Shown: positions 1-9,265 of the stretch, in pieces
Numbering within the stretch: position 1 is the first letter of the stretch
Layout: the number at the start of each line of letters is the position of its first letter
DNA from: Bacteroidota bacterium
GTDB taxonomy: Bacteria; Bacteroidota; Bacteroidia; Bacteroidales; Lentimicrobiaceae
NCBI GenBank assembly: GCA_023417935.1
Contig: JAEZDY010000001.1
Coordinates: 155,396 to 219,395 of the forward strand
Direction: 5' to 3'
DNA length: 64,000 nt
Program-made: the position numbers and the translations under genes
The notes under the pieces: generated by a model
The model's database searches: none
The model's input: the letters and a program-made list of their open reading frames with translations, nothing else
What the model was told of the DNA's origin: nothing

Positions 1-1
1 T

Positions 2-1723
2 ACTGAGAAAGAAAGAGCTGATTTAATTAATAGCAATATTAAAACCATTGAAGATGAAGCTATAAAAGGAACAGCCTACGGTGCAAAGGTGCGTCCTTTC
101 TATTATGGGAATCAGTATTATCTGTTTATCACTGAAACCTTTAATGATGTTCGTTTGGTTGGTGCGCCTCCTTCAAGCATTGGTAAGTTTGGCGGTGATA
201 CCGATAACTGGATGTGGCCAAGGCACACAGGCGACTTTTCATTGTTCCGTATCTATGTGAATAAGAACAATGAACCGGCAGATTATTCCCCTGACAATGT
301 TCCGTATAAGCCTAAGAATCATTTACCGGTTTCCCTGAAAGGAGTGGAGGAGAACGACTTTACTTTCGTATTCGGATACCCTGGCAGAACACAGGAATAC
401 CTTCCTTCATTTGCAGTTGACCTGATCAGCAACCACAAGAACCCGGCTGCTATAAGGCTAAGGCAACAAAGGCTTGATATCTTTGATGAGTTTATGAATC
501 AAAGTGACCTGGTGCGCATTCAGTATTCAGCAAAGCATGCAGGTGTTGCCAATTTCTGGAAAAAGATGATAGGCGAGAGCCGTGGAATTAACCGGCTTGA
601 TGCAGTTGGAAAGAAAGAGAAGCTTCAGGAAGATTTTAAAGCCTGGGCATTTGCTGATAGCGAAAGAAGCAAAAAGTATAGTTCACTTATTGCAGAATTT
701 GAAAAGACATATAATCAACTACTACCATATAGTGTGGCTGAAACTTATGTTCAGGAGGCAGGTATAACTGTGGAAGCTATTGGTTATGCATTGCGTTTTA
801 GAAAACTAGTTGAAGCCGGTAAACAAAATGCATCAGCCGATGAAATAAATAATTTAGTAAAACAATTACAAGATGGAGTGTCAGGATTCTTTAAGAATTA
901 TCATGAGCCTCTTGACAGGAAAGTTTTTGCAGCTATGTTAAATGATTGGGCTTCAAATCAACCAACAAATCTTACACCTGCAACACTCCGTAATCAAAAA
1001 TATAAGAGTTATAAGGAGTGGGCTGATAATATTTATGGTAAAACCTTCCTGTCAGATTCAAATAATGTAAGGAGGATACTGAATGAGTTTAAGGCCCGGG
1101 ACTACAAGAAAATTGAAAAAGATCCTTTATATAATCTGGCACTTTCATTTTCTGAATACAACCAATCACAGGTGCTGCCCATAACAAGAGTGCTTACTGC
1201 TAGACTCGACAGTCTGCAACGCCTCTATATGCAAGCCTTGATGGAGTTTCAGCCAAACAAGAGATTTTTTCCTGATGCAAACTCCACACTCAGGGTTTCG
1301 TACGGTAAGGTGGATGGTTATACCCCAATGGATGCCGTGAACTATGGGCATTATACCACACTCAATGGTATTATGGAAAAGGATGCTTTGGGAGTTTACG
1401 ATTATGTTGTTGAGCCACGACTTAAAGAACTTTACAAAGACAAGGACTACGGACAATATGCTGCTCCTGATGGGACTATGAGGGTGGCATTCATCGCAAG
1501 CAATCACACTACCGGTGGTAATTCAGGGAGTCCGGTTCTTAATGCTGATGGTCATTTGGTTGGTATCAACTTCGATCGCAACTGGGAAGGCACAATGAGC
1601 GACCTGATGTATGATCCTGATCAGTGCAGAAACATTTCACTCGATATTCGTTATTGCCTATTTGTAATTGATAAGTATGCAGGTGCAGGGCATCTGGTAA
1701 ATGAAATGACTATTATCAGATGA
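2..1723 (+). CDS. S46 family dipeptidyl-peptidase, DPP11-like (5' end outside window)
   Basis: Periplasmic serine exopeptidase that removes dipeptides from the N-terminus of oligopeptides. The frame is open from base 2 with no stop before position 89, so the GTG at 89 is not the true start and the gene enters from the left. About 570 residues are visible of a family usually near 720, and the first part carrying the catalytic His is missing. The GDTDNWMWPRHTGDF block typical of S46 is present. The C-terminal catalytic motif GGNSGSP has its nucleophile Ser codon at 1523. Eighteen residues later, in FDRNWEG, lies an Arg (codon 1577). In P. gingivalis enzymes the residue at this spacing is Arg in DPP11 (Asp/Glu-specific) and Gly in DPP7, so DPP11 specificity is inferred. 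The stop overlaps the start of the next gene by 4 bp, suggesting co-translation. Confidence 0.93.
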   Translation, partial: TEKERADLINSNIKTIEDEAIKGTAYGAKVRPFYYGNQYYLFITETFNDVRLVGAPPSSIGKFGGDTDNWMWPRHTGDFSLFRIYVNKNNEPADYSPDNVPYKPKNHLPVSLKGVEENDFTFVFGYPGRTQEYLPSFAVDLISNHKNPAAIRLRQQRLDIFDEFMNQSDLVRIQYSAKHAGVANFWKKMIGESRGINRLDAVGKKEKLQEDFKAWAFADSERSKKYSSLIAEFEKTYNQLLPYSVAETYVQEAGITVEAIGYALRFRKLVEAGKQNASADEINNLVKQLQDGVSGFFKNYHEPLDRKVFAAMLNDWASNQPTNLTPATLRNQKYKSYKEWADNIYGKTFLSDSNNVRRILNEFKARDYKKIEKDPLYNLALSFSEYNQSQVLPITRVLTARLDSLQRLYMQALMEFQPNKRFFPDANSTLRVSYGKVDGYTPMDAVNYGHYTTLNGIMEKDALGVYDYVVEPRLKELYKDKDYGQYAAPDGTMRVAFIASNHTTGGNSGSPVLNADGHLVGINFDRNWEGTMSDLMYDPDQCRNISLDIRYCLFVIDKYAGAGHLVNEMTIIR

Positions 1724-3609
1724 GGACCTTCTGGGCCTCATTGATTGGCATTTTAATCTTTTACAGTATAGCCTCAGCGCAGGAACAGCCACATATTTCA
1801 ATACATGCTGAGCAGTCAGCGTTCTTCAAGTCACTTGGAGAACGCTCGCCTGCTTTTTACGATAGTGTTGATATGCTCAATGCTATTCCTTTGATTAATG
1901 GGAAGCAAGACAATACAAAGGCAGGCAATCTAAGCAAACGCGTTTTCGGATATCATCCTTACTGGACAGGAACTAAATGGACAGCATACCGCTGGGATTT
2001 GTTAAGTGATCTCTGTTACTTCTCCTATGAAGTTGATCCGTTGACAGGTAATGCTATCACATTACACGATTTCATGACTGATCCGGTAATTGATACAGCT
2101 CTTGCAAGGGGTGTGAAAGTTCATTTGTGTGTTACGCTCTTCTCAGGGCACTCTGCATTTTTCAGTAACTCAGTCGCACAACAGAGGCTCATTGATAACC
2201 TTGTTTCAATTATGAACCAGAGAGGAATACATGGTATTAATATTGATTTTGAGGCAGTACCATCTTCGCAAAGTCAAAACCTCACAACCTTCATTCAACA
2301 GCTTTCTTCACAACTGCATACCATGCTGCCGGGATCAGAGCTTAGCATTGCTACTCCGGCAGTTAACTGGAACAACACATTTGATCTGCCTGCACTGGTG
2401 CCGTGGATCGACCTGTTTATGATCATGACCTACGATTACTACTGGGGTTCAAGCTCTTTGGCTGGTCCGGTGGCAGGTCTGTGGCCTTTAACATCCTCAT
2501 TCAATTACAGCACAAGCAAATCAATTACCTACTACCAGAGTCAGGGAGTCAGTGCCGATAAGATTCTAATGGGCGTGCCATATTATGGGAGAGACTGGCC
2601 GGTTGCATCCAATACATTGCCTGCACAAACAACAGGCAGCGGAACAGCACTTACATACCGGCAAATCGTTGGAAGTGGCAATAACAACTACTCCTACAAC
2701 AATTACTACTGGGACTATAGAAGTTACAACCCATATTACAGCTACCAGAGTGGCACATGGCGTCAGTGCTTCTTTGATAACACCCGAAGTTTAGGGCATA
2801 AATATAATATCGTGAACCGCCGTGCACTTGCCGGAATAGGCATCTGGGCGTTGGGATATGATTACGGCCATGAGGAATTATGGGATCTGATAGAGAATAA
2901 ATTTACAGGTCTGCCCGCTGAAGCCTGCAGTGATACACTATATGATACCGGCGGACCGATATGGAACTACAACAATAACGAAGCATACATTGAAACCATT
3001 GAAACCAACCATACAGGTCCGCTTATTCTTGAGTTCAACTCACTAAGTCTGGAAACGGGTTATGACTCACTATGGATATATGACGGCGGTTCAGTAGCAG
3101 CAACCTTGTTACTAGCGTTATCGGGAAATGATTTGCCTTCAGGTGTAAAAAACTTTCATGGACAAAGAAGTAATGGACAAGGTACTGACAGACCAAGCAA
3201 TCAAGGGCAAACTAATCAGAATCATGTAATCACCTTTGGAAAGAAAGACTCACTTATCATTACCACTTCCTCCAACATTTTCACTATAAGGTTTAAGTCA
3301 GACGAGCAATCAACCAGAGCAGGATATGAGCTCACATGGAGTTGTCCGACTGCTTCACTTGAAGAAAGTATTGAAAGCAGCGTTGCTTATGCATACCCTA
3401 ATCCGGCAACAGATTTCATTTCTATAGAAAACATCAATAACACCCCCATTGAAATCACCATAACGGATATGAAAGGTATAAGAATTGAACGACTTATTCT
3501 TTCACCCGGTGTTACAACCATCAGTACAAAAAACTACAAACCAGGATTGTACAGCTATAGCTATATCAGGAATAATCAGGTGGTTGCAGGTAAATTTATC
3601 ATTCAGTAA
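1720..3609 (+). CDS. secreted GH18-family glycosidase with T9SS sorting domain
   Basis: 629 aa. An N-terminal signal peptide ends near IASAQ. A GH18 (chitinase-like) TIM barrel spans roughly residues 70-395. The active-site strand reads GINIDFE: the catalytic Glu (residue 178) and the preceding Asp are kept, but the first Asp of the DxxDxDxE motif is Asn. Further GH18 features are MIMTYDYYWG and GIWALGYDYG. A CUB-like beta region follows (about 405-545). The last 75 residues (AYPNPATDF to GKFIIQ) are a type IX secretion C-terminal sorting domain, so the product should cross the outer membrane and be anchored or released. It probably hydrolyses chitin or another GlcNAc-containing glycan; the exact substrate cannot be read. 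The start overlaps the stop of the S46 peptidase gene (ATGA). Confidence 0.9.
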   Translation: MRTFWASLIGILIFYSIASAQEQPHISIHAEQSAFFKSLGERSPAFYDSVDMLNAIPLINGKQDNTKAGNLSKRVFGYHPYWTGTKWTAYRWDLLSDLCYFSYEVDPLTGNAITLHDFMTDPVIDTALARGVKVHLCVTLFSGHSAFFSNSVAQQRLIDNLVSIMNQRGIHGINIDFEAVPSSQSQNLTTFIQQLSSQLHTMLPGSELSIATPAVNWNNTFDLPALVPWIDLFMIMTYDYYWGSSSLAGPVAGLWPLTSSFNYSTSKSITYYQSQGVSADKILMGVPYYGRDWPVASNTLPAQTTGSGTALTYRQIVGSGNNNYSYNNYYWDYRSYNPYYSYQSGTWRQCFFDNTRSLGHKYNIVNRRALAGIGIWALGYDYGHEELWDLIENKFTGLPAEACSDTLYDTGGPIWNYNNNEAYIETIETNHTGPLILEFNSLSLETGYDSLWIYDGGSVAATLLLALSGNDLPSGVKNFHGQRSNGQGTDRPSNQGQTNQNHVITFGKKDSLIITTSSNIFTIRFKSDEQSTRAGYELTWSCPTASLEESIESSVAYAYPNPATDFISIENINNTPIEITITDMKGIRIERLILSPGVTTISTKNYKPGLYSYSYIRNNQVVAGKFIIQ

Positions 3610-3659
3610 ATTGTAAACCTGGGGTTACTGATTATCGCCTCTGAAACACCACCAAATGT

Positions 3660-3800
3660 AGAGACGCCATGCTGGCGTCTGCACGAGGGATGGAATCTAT
3701 CACAAAGGCTTCCTCTCCTTTTTCACGAGGGGCTCCCTCTCCTTGAGGAGAGGGTCGGGGTGAGGTGATAATGGGTGAGGTGACAATGGGTGAGGTGATC
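3660..3800. repeat. intergenic hairpin and 15-bp tandem repeats
   Basis: Three elements lie between the convergent GH18 and btuG-like genes. First is an 8-bp hairpin at 3662-3680 (AGACGCCA / TGGCGTCT). Second is a hairpin at 3735-3754 (CCCTCTCC, TTGA loop, GGAGAGGG). Third are three imperfect copies of a 15-bp unit, GTGAGGTGACAATGG, at about 3758-3800. The 21 bases at 3747-3767 recur in inverted orientation at 62000-62020 with one mismatch, so this is an interspersed repeat family. Confidence 0.8.
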
Positions 3801-3805
3801 AATCT

Positions 3806-4957
3806 TTACTTCAGCAAAAACCTTACACCAACAGGATTAATACCTGCATCGAAACTATATTTGCGTTTTCCATCAGTACCAAAGCGGTGTACCTTTCCCT
3901 GGTTTTGAAAGCTACCTCTTGCTTCACAGATGTATACATCATTTGATGTCGGGTCAACCGCAATGCCATATACTGCTTCGAATTCAGTGCCGTCTGTTAT
4001 AAAGTTTGATGTGATCATTTCTTCTGTTTTTACATTAATCAGCATGATAGTGCTTTTTGATAATGTATAATCATGGTGGTAAACATAAGCAGTGTCGCCT
4101 TTTATGGTGAAACTGTATGCTTCAAAATCATCAAAAGTATGCTTTACAGTTTTTGATGCTGCATCAATTATCTTAAGTCGCATTTTTACATCGCCATAAT
4201 TGCCGCGGGTGATCACATAGATATCGCCATAAGCATCAGCCTGCAAGGTATATGGGTTTGTGCCAACTTCAATTTTCTCAACTTCAGTCAGGGTTACAGG
4301 ATCAATTACTGAAACTGTGTTATCATAATCAGGAAAATTCAAACCACCGGAATTTGATACCCATATCCTGCCATGTGCTGCCAAAAGTGCATCAGGGTTA
4401 AGGCCAACATTAATAACTTTCACTGAATTGAGCGTTGCAGTGTCAATTACAGTAACGGTTCCATCGTAAGCTGCCACATATATGTAGCTACCATTACCGA
4501 TGATAGCTGAAGGCTGCTGAGGTACGCCATCCTTCTTGAAGCTGATTTGTTTTATGCTTTGGAAGGTTGTTGCATTCACAACCTCCAACTGGCTTGATAC
4601 ATTGGTTATAATATAAGCTTTACTGCCATAAATTAGGAGGTCAGCACCGGTATCACCAAGTTCACGTTCATTAACAGCTTTGAATACATCAGGGGTTATT
4701 ACTTCTGTTTCAAGATCATACATAGTTACGGTTGCATTGTTTCCACTATATGATCCCTGATTCAAAACATATATTGCAGTGCTCTTTGGAGGTTCAGGTT
4801 TAACAACTGGATCATTATCATCAGGCTCTTTTTTACAGGATGAGAAGATTAGTGCTACGGAGAGAGCAATTGCTATCATATTGCTAAATGACGATAGGGT
4901 AGTAGCTGAACTTTTTAAGCTGCAAAGCGCGGAGAGAAAATGGATGAAAGCTTTCAT
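3806..4957 (-). CDS. btuG: YncE-like beta-propeller lipoprotein, BtuG-like cobalamin-binding protein
   Basis: 383 aa. The N-terminus has a hydrophobic stretch ending in a lipobox (LIFSSC, Cys about residue 41). The signal is long; a start at the internal Met (position 4879) would give a more usual length but a less charged n-region. The rest consists of repeated propeller blades such as YVAAYDGTVTVIDTATLNSV and IWVSNSGGLN, as in YncE/DUF5074 surface lipoproteins. It follows the btuB-like receptor gene by 68 bp, downstream of a cobalamin riboswitch. In Bacteroides thetaiotaomicron a seven-bladed propeller lipoprotein (BtuG) in the same position binds B12 on the cell surface and hands it to BtuB. 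The same role is inferred here from fold and context. Confidence 0.82.
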   Translation of the reverse strand: MKAFIHFLSALCSLKSSATTLSSFSNMIAIALSVALIFSSCKKEPDDNDPVVKPEPPKSTAIYVLNQGSYSGNNATVTMYDLETEVITPDVFKAVNERELGDTGADLLIYGSKAYIITNVSSQLEVVNATTFQSIKQISFKKDGVPQQPSAIIGNGSYIYVAAYDGTVTVIDTATLNSVKVINVGLNPDALLAAHGRIWVSNSGGLNFPDYDNTVSVIDPVTLTEVEKIEVGTNPYTLQADAYGDIYVITRGNYGDVKMRLKIIDAASKTVKHTFDDFEAYSFTIKGDTAYVYHHDYTLSKSTIMLINVKTEEMITSNFITDGTEFEAVYGIAVDPTSNDVYICEARGSFQNQGKVHRFGTDGKRKYSFDAGINPVGVRFLLK

Positions 4958-5025
4958 AGATGTGTTAAATTGGTGGTTTTTGGTGTTTTATTATGGTTTT
5001 GTTAAATGATCATGGCTGCTTTTCT

Positions 5026-7128
5026 TTATAAAGCGACGAATAAGTTGATATAGAATGCACGGCCTGTCATAGGATAGCCTCTGACTACTTCATACTGGTG
5101 ATTAAAAATATTTGTAAGTTCAAGTTTTACCTTGTATTCCCTGTGGTTATATTTGTGCTGCCAGCCTAGAGTAAGGTCAGTTGATGTCCAGGAAGGTAAT
5201 CGGTTTCCCGGATTGTTATAACCTGAGGTATACCTGTATCCGTTGAATAATGTATTCACTCCTATTGAATAATCAACGTAATTTACTGTTACGATGCCTC
5301 CAGCAGTTTCATAGGGTATGTATCCGATTTGATGCCCATAGTTATCGTCATTGCGATTGGTAATGTTTCGTGCATCCTGATAAGTATAGGTTCCACTTGC
5401 ATCAATTGACATATTTTGGTTTATGAGGATGTGCACATTAGAGAAAAATTCCATTCCTTTGATATCTACTTTGCCGATATTCTGAGTGCTCCACACAAAT
5501 AAGTTTTGGGTTGGGAGTGCTATAATTTTATCATTTACTCTGTTTATAAAACCATCAGCTCTGAAATTCAGGGCAATTGTTTTAGTAAACGCCTTGCTTG
5601 CCATTAAACCAAGACTGCTGAGTGATGCCTGCTCGGGCTTCAGGTTTTGGTTTCCTAATAATGTGTAGTATAGCTCATTGAAGGTGGGCATCCTGAATAT
5701 GTTCTTATACGAAGCCCTTATCTTGATGGAATGATCTGCAGTAAGGTTCTGTAATACTGAGAACGCCGGTGATAAACGGAAATGGTTTTTATTGCTAGTA
5801 TTGATTTTCCTGTCTATTGCTCCGGTCATTAATAGATTACCCTGAATCTCGGTTTGCCTGAGGAGGTAATTCATTGTGATGGATGTTAATGAAGTTAATC
5901 GCTCAGGCTCTGCGATGGAATAGGCGTTGGTATTCAGTTTATTGAAAATCAGGTCGGAGGCTATTGACATGTTTAAATCTTTAACTACACGGAAAGCTAT
6001 AGCTTCAGAAATGTAGTACTCCTGTTGCCGGTACTCATTCTTTAATCCTCCATGCTGATTCTGGAAATCAGGGTCAGTGTATAGCAACCGGGAATAAGAG
6101 AATCCGGCACTGGTTAGCGTGGCAACTTTTGCTTTGCTCCTGTTGCTATAGTTTAGGGCAGCATTCAGATCGTTATTCTGTAATCTCTGGCGGGAGTGGG
6201 AATTATAGAAAATAATTGCACCTGGTAATCCGCGTTCAGAATGATAGTAGCTCATCCTTATCTTTAGCCTACTGCTATCGTTAAAAAGGATGTTTGTTTT
6301 TAGAGTGCCATCAGTAGTTGACACATCGGAGTTACTCCTTATTAATTCAGAGGTAGTGCTGCCATTATGCACCAAATAAGGGAATTTGCCATTGGAAGTG
6401 AAGTGATTGAGTCTTATACCGGAAGTGATATTTTTCTTTGGCTTCCAGTCAATATTAGCTGCGGGGTTGTAAGTGCCAAATGATCCTGCGCGCAATGAAA
6501 GTTTAAGAGCCGCTTTCTTATCATTAAGAACAGGTTCGGTTGTAGTTATATCCAACATACTAGCGGATGCATACATCCGTGCAGGTTTAGGTCCGAACTG
6601 TGGCTGTCCGGTTGAAAGTTGAATGTTACTTACATCCTGCAGTGATATTCTGCCGATGTCAATTTGCCCTGTTGCTGCATCACTTGCAGGATGCCCATCA
6701 ATAAATACCGAGGTATGATTTGAGCCCAGGCTTTGAATCATAACAGTCTTAAGTCCGCCAACTCCACCAAAATCCTTTATAACCACACCTGAGAATTGAC
6801 GGATAGCTTCAGCAACACTTGAAGACGGCAATGAATTAAGGTCCTTAATTGTCAATTGCTGAATGGGAACTATGGAATTGGTGGATATTTCGGGCTTTAT
6901 ACCATATATATCAACTTCTTTGAGTTGTACTGTGTCATTCTGTGCGAATGAGAGATAGGGGAGTGCTGTATGACTAATAAAGATTAGTGCAATTATGTTA
7001 CAGCGTCTTGCGGTTGTATATTTTAAAGTCAAAAAGCTATTGACGGGTTGCTGCCATAACCCAATGATTACAGGCTTCTGAAAAAGCCTTTGTAGATTAA
7101 TTGTGATATACAACAACACCTGCCACAT
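5026..7128 (-). CDS. btuB: TonB-dependent outer-membrane cobalamin receptor, BtuB-like
   Basis: Up to 700 aa. A signal peptide ends at LSFAQ, followed by a TonB-box-like start (VQLKEVDIYG), a plug domain (about residues 75-185, including LPSSSVAEAIRQFSGVVIKD and SVFIDGHPAS), and a 22-strand-type barrel to the C-terminus (YINLFVAL). There is no carboxypeptidase-like N-terminal extension, which fits BtuB rather than SusC. The annotated Met leaves about 30 residues before the signal region; a TTG at 7032 would give a compact signal peptide. The gene lies directly under a cobalamin riboswitch, so expression should fall when B12 is plentiful. It takes corrinoid across the outer membrane using TonB energy. 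Confidence 0.92.
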   Translation of the reverse strand: MWQVLLYITINLQRLFQKPVIIGLWQQPVNSFLTLKYTTARRCNIIALIFISHTALPYLSFAQNDTVQLKEVDIYGIKPEISTNSIVPIQQLTIKDLNSLPSSSVAEAIRQFSGVVIKDFGGVGGLKTVMIQSLGSNHTSVFIDGHPASDAATGQIDIGRISLQDVSNIQLSTGQPQFGPKPARMYASASMLDITTTEPVLNDKKAALKLSLRAGSFGTYNPAANIDWKPKKNITSGIRLNHFTSNGKFPYLVHNGSTTSELIRSNSDVSTTDGTLKTNILFNDSSRLKIRMSYYHSERGLPGAIIFYNSHSRQRLQNNDLNAALNYSNRSKAKVATLTSAGFSYSRLLYTDPDFQNQHGGLKNEYRQQEYYISEAIAFRVVKDLNMSIASDLIFNKLNTNAYSIAEPERLTSLTSITMNYLLRQTEIQGNLLMTGAIDRKINTSNKNHFRLSPAFSVLQNLTADHSIKIRASYKNIFRMPTFNELYYTLLGNQNLKPEQASLSSLGLMASKAFTKTIALNFRADGFINRVNDKIIALPTQNLFVWSTQNIGKVDIKGMEFFSNVHILINQNMSIDASGTYTYQDARNITNRNDDNYGHQIGYIPYETAGGIVTVNYVDYSIGVNTLFNGYRYTSGYNNPGNRLPSWTSTDLTLGWQHKYNHREYKVKLELTNIFNHQYEVVRGYPMTGRAFYINLFVAL

Positions 7129-7249
7129 TATTTATCAGTTTAACAAAAACCAATGGATTTATTGTTGCGATTGGATTTCTATATAACAAATGATATAGAA
7201 AGAAACCGGCCTGTTGTCCATTCTCCGTAGACTACAAAATCCATCATAC

Positions 7250-7420
7250 ATTGGCTGGTCTTCTGACTTGTTCCGGATAAGGCGCCTTCCCATCGCTCCC
7301 GGGCAGGAGTTTTTATGACAGTGACATGATGCCTAACCTATTAAGGAACTTACAGCAGCGGGAACTGTTGCCGAATTACACGACATTCCCAATTATCCAT
7401 TTTACTGGACCAATGCTGCG
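7250..7420 (-). ncRNA. cobalamin riboswitch
   Basis: Read on the minus strand, the region contains the cobalamin riboswitch core: GGGAATGTCGTGTAA, then CAACAGTTCCCGCTGCTGTAA, then the B12-box segment CATGTCACTGT. The 3' part ends with AAGTCAGAAGACCAGCC, a common ending of this class in Bacteroidetes. It sits between its own promoter and the btuB-like gene, about 120 bases before the annotated start. It should bind adenosylcobalamin or a related corrinoid and reduce expression of btuB and btuG. The 5' boundary is placed from the promoter position. Confidence 0.95.
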
Positions 7421-7421
7421 G

Positions 7422-7453
7422 CAAATATACGTTTAAAAACTAAACAACACAAT
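7422..7453 (-). promoter_or_regulatory. btuB promoter (-7 TATATTTG, -33 ATTG)
   Basis: On the minus strand, TATATTTG (7429-7422) matches the Bacteroidetes -7 consensus TAnnTTTG exactly. ATTG at 7453-7450, 20 bases upstream, matches the -33 TTTG at three of four positions. Transcription would begin near 7416, just where the riboswitch begins. Confidence 0.7.
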
Positions 7454-7466
7454 TCATCACTGTAGA

Positions 7467-9233
7467 TTAAAAAGAATAAGCAACACCACCCATGAGGTTG
7501 AATTTGTATGATGGGTAATTGTTCCACAGGAAATACTGTGAATTGGTTATGTTGTTAAAGTTGATAAATCCTGATAACACCTTGGTATAGCGATACTCAA
7601 CTCCAAGACTTAAGTCAGCAAAAGCATCAAGTTCAGTTGCTGCATATTGATCTGAGGCATTTACTATACGTGCATACTGGTTACCTCTGGCCGCCACATT
7701 GGCTCTTACGATAATCTTGTTTTGTATTTGATAATGCCCATCAAGTCCAAATTTCAGGGCAGGCCTATGCCATGGATGTTCAAGGTTATCAAGGCTCCAG
7801 GTTTCAAACTCTGCATAAAGTTTCACGTTAATGCGCTCAGCGGTATGATATTGGGCTTCAAACCTTCCTTCAAATACCTGACCTTCGTCGTGAACCAATG
7901 TAAACCTATTGTATGGAACCTGGCTATAATCATTTACAAAGAAATATGCATTGGCAACTGAGCTTGAGCGCACTAATGCACTGAAATCAATGTTAGAGCC
8001 TGCCCTTGCACGCAAACCTGCATAGAAGGTGAACTTCTCCCTTGTATACTGGAGGGGTAGAACTGATTGTACGAATGGGTTTATATCGCTTAATTCATTG
8101 AAACTTTGTCTTTTTATGTTACCGGTTATTCCTGCATGTACAACAAGAGCATCATCAATGATACGAAGCTGTCCTTCAACAAATGGGAACATGTAAGCTT
8201 TTGATACTGTATCCATTTTGAAGTTGATGTTCAAACCTGCCTTTAAACTGTATTCATTTACTGATGTGCTGATGTATGGGCTTAAGGTTACAAGGGTATT
8301 GTTTTGGGTTAATGTGCTGTCAATGTATCTGGTATAAATAACATCAGTAAGCAAACCAATAGTTTGGTGATCAGTAAAATCAAACAACTCAAACCTCTTA
8401 TCACCACCGGCACTGAGAGCTACTTCAGTTTCAGAAGTTCCAAAGAGGTCTTTGATATAATTAGCATTCACATTGGCGAAGTGGTTAAATTTATCATCTT
8501 CCTTATATGCCGATTTTATTCCAATGTCCCCATTTAACCGCACAAAACGCTGCTTCAAGTCATCGTCTGTCCATGTAAATGCAGGTGGTGACGATAATTC
8601 ATTAAAGTCTTCTTCCAAAAATCCGTAGTGGTGAACAACATTCCTGCGAAAGCCTAAACCTGAAGACAAAGTATGCTGACTAAAGAACTTTTGACCATAA
8701 AGATCAACCTGGTTGAGGCTGTTATTGGTTTTTGGGTAACCTTTAATATCACCTGCCGATGAAATATGTTTCAGATGAAGTCCCAAGGCGTAAGATTCAG
8801 ATCTTAATGAACTGGCATAAAGGTCGATAAATGGCGTTGTATATGTACCCATTCCGGCCCTTACATAATTTCGGTAGAGTTTACTGACCGGTTCACCCAA
8901 GAGCCTCACTGCAGCAATGTTCTCAGGTTTCAGTGATACCAGCATTTGGTTTGGCTTATTTGAATAGGTCATCACCGGAATGGTAACTTCAGTTTCACTT
9001 TCAGGTGGTTCAATGTTAATTTTATTTGCATCAGGAATGGTTGGTTCATAGGCTGCAGTTACCGTGACTTCCTCATTAATATTCTGGGCAACCAGTGACG
9101 AAGTGCACAAAAGCATTGAAAAGGCAATAACTGTAAATATTCCTGATTTAATTAAAGTATTGATTGACTGGCTTGGTGATTGCATAGAGCTATATTTCTT
9201 CATTTTAGTTGATGTCTTATTGGTAGAAGTCAT
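7467..9233 (-). CDS. outer-membrane beta-barrel protein, partner of the upstream TPR gene
   Basis: 588 aa. A basic N-terminus and hydrophobic signal end at SLVAQ (about residue 50). A short conserved-looking periplasmic segment (NEEVTVTAAYEPTIPDANKI) precedes alternating amphipathic strands to a C-terminal GGVAYSF, the terminal aromatic residue expected for BAM-inserted barrels. It resembles the barrel of TonB-dependent receptors but I see no plug domain. The start at 9233 has AGGAAAGG 12 bases upstream; a second Met (9203) is possible. The gene follows the TPR gene by 32 bp, so the two are probably one transcript and one functional unit. The substrate and role are unknown. Confidence 0.8.
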   Translation of the reverse strand: MTSTNKTSTKMKKYSSMQSPSQSINTLIKSGIFTVIAFSMLLCTSSLVAQNINEEVTVTAAYEPTIPDANKINIEPPESETEVTIPVMTYSNKPNQMLVSLKPENIAAVRLLGEPVSKLYRNYVRAGMGTYTTPFIDLYASSLRSESYALGLHLKHISSAGDIKGYPKTNNSLNQVDLYGQKFFSQHTLSSGLGFRRNVVHHYGFLEEDFNELSSPPAFTWTDDDLKQRFVRLNGDIGIKSAYKEDDKFNHFANVNANYIKDLFGTSETEVALSAGGDKRFELFDFTDHQTIGLLTDVIYTRYIDSTLTQNNTLVTLSPYISTSVNEYSLKAGLNINFKMDTVSKAYMFPFVEGQLRIIDDALVVHAGITGNIKRQSFNELSDINPFVQSVLPLQYTREKFTFYAGLRARAGSNIDFSALVRSSSVANAYFFVNDYSQVPYNRFTLVHDEGQVFEGRFEAQYHTAERINVKLYAEFETWSLDNLEHPWHRPALKFGLDGHYQIQNKIIVRANVAARGNQYARIVNASDQYAATELDAFADLSLGVEYRYTKVLSGFINFNNITNSQYFLWNNYPSYKFNLMGGVAYSF

Positions 9234-9265
9234 ATTAGTAGAGGCCTTTCCTAATTGTAATTGCC

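Noticed and set aside
89..91. GTG as start of the first gene
   Set aside because: The same frame is open back to base 2 and codes for family-like sequence; the gene is cut by the window edge.
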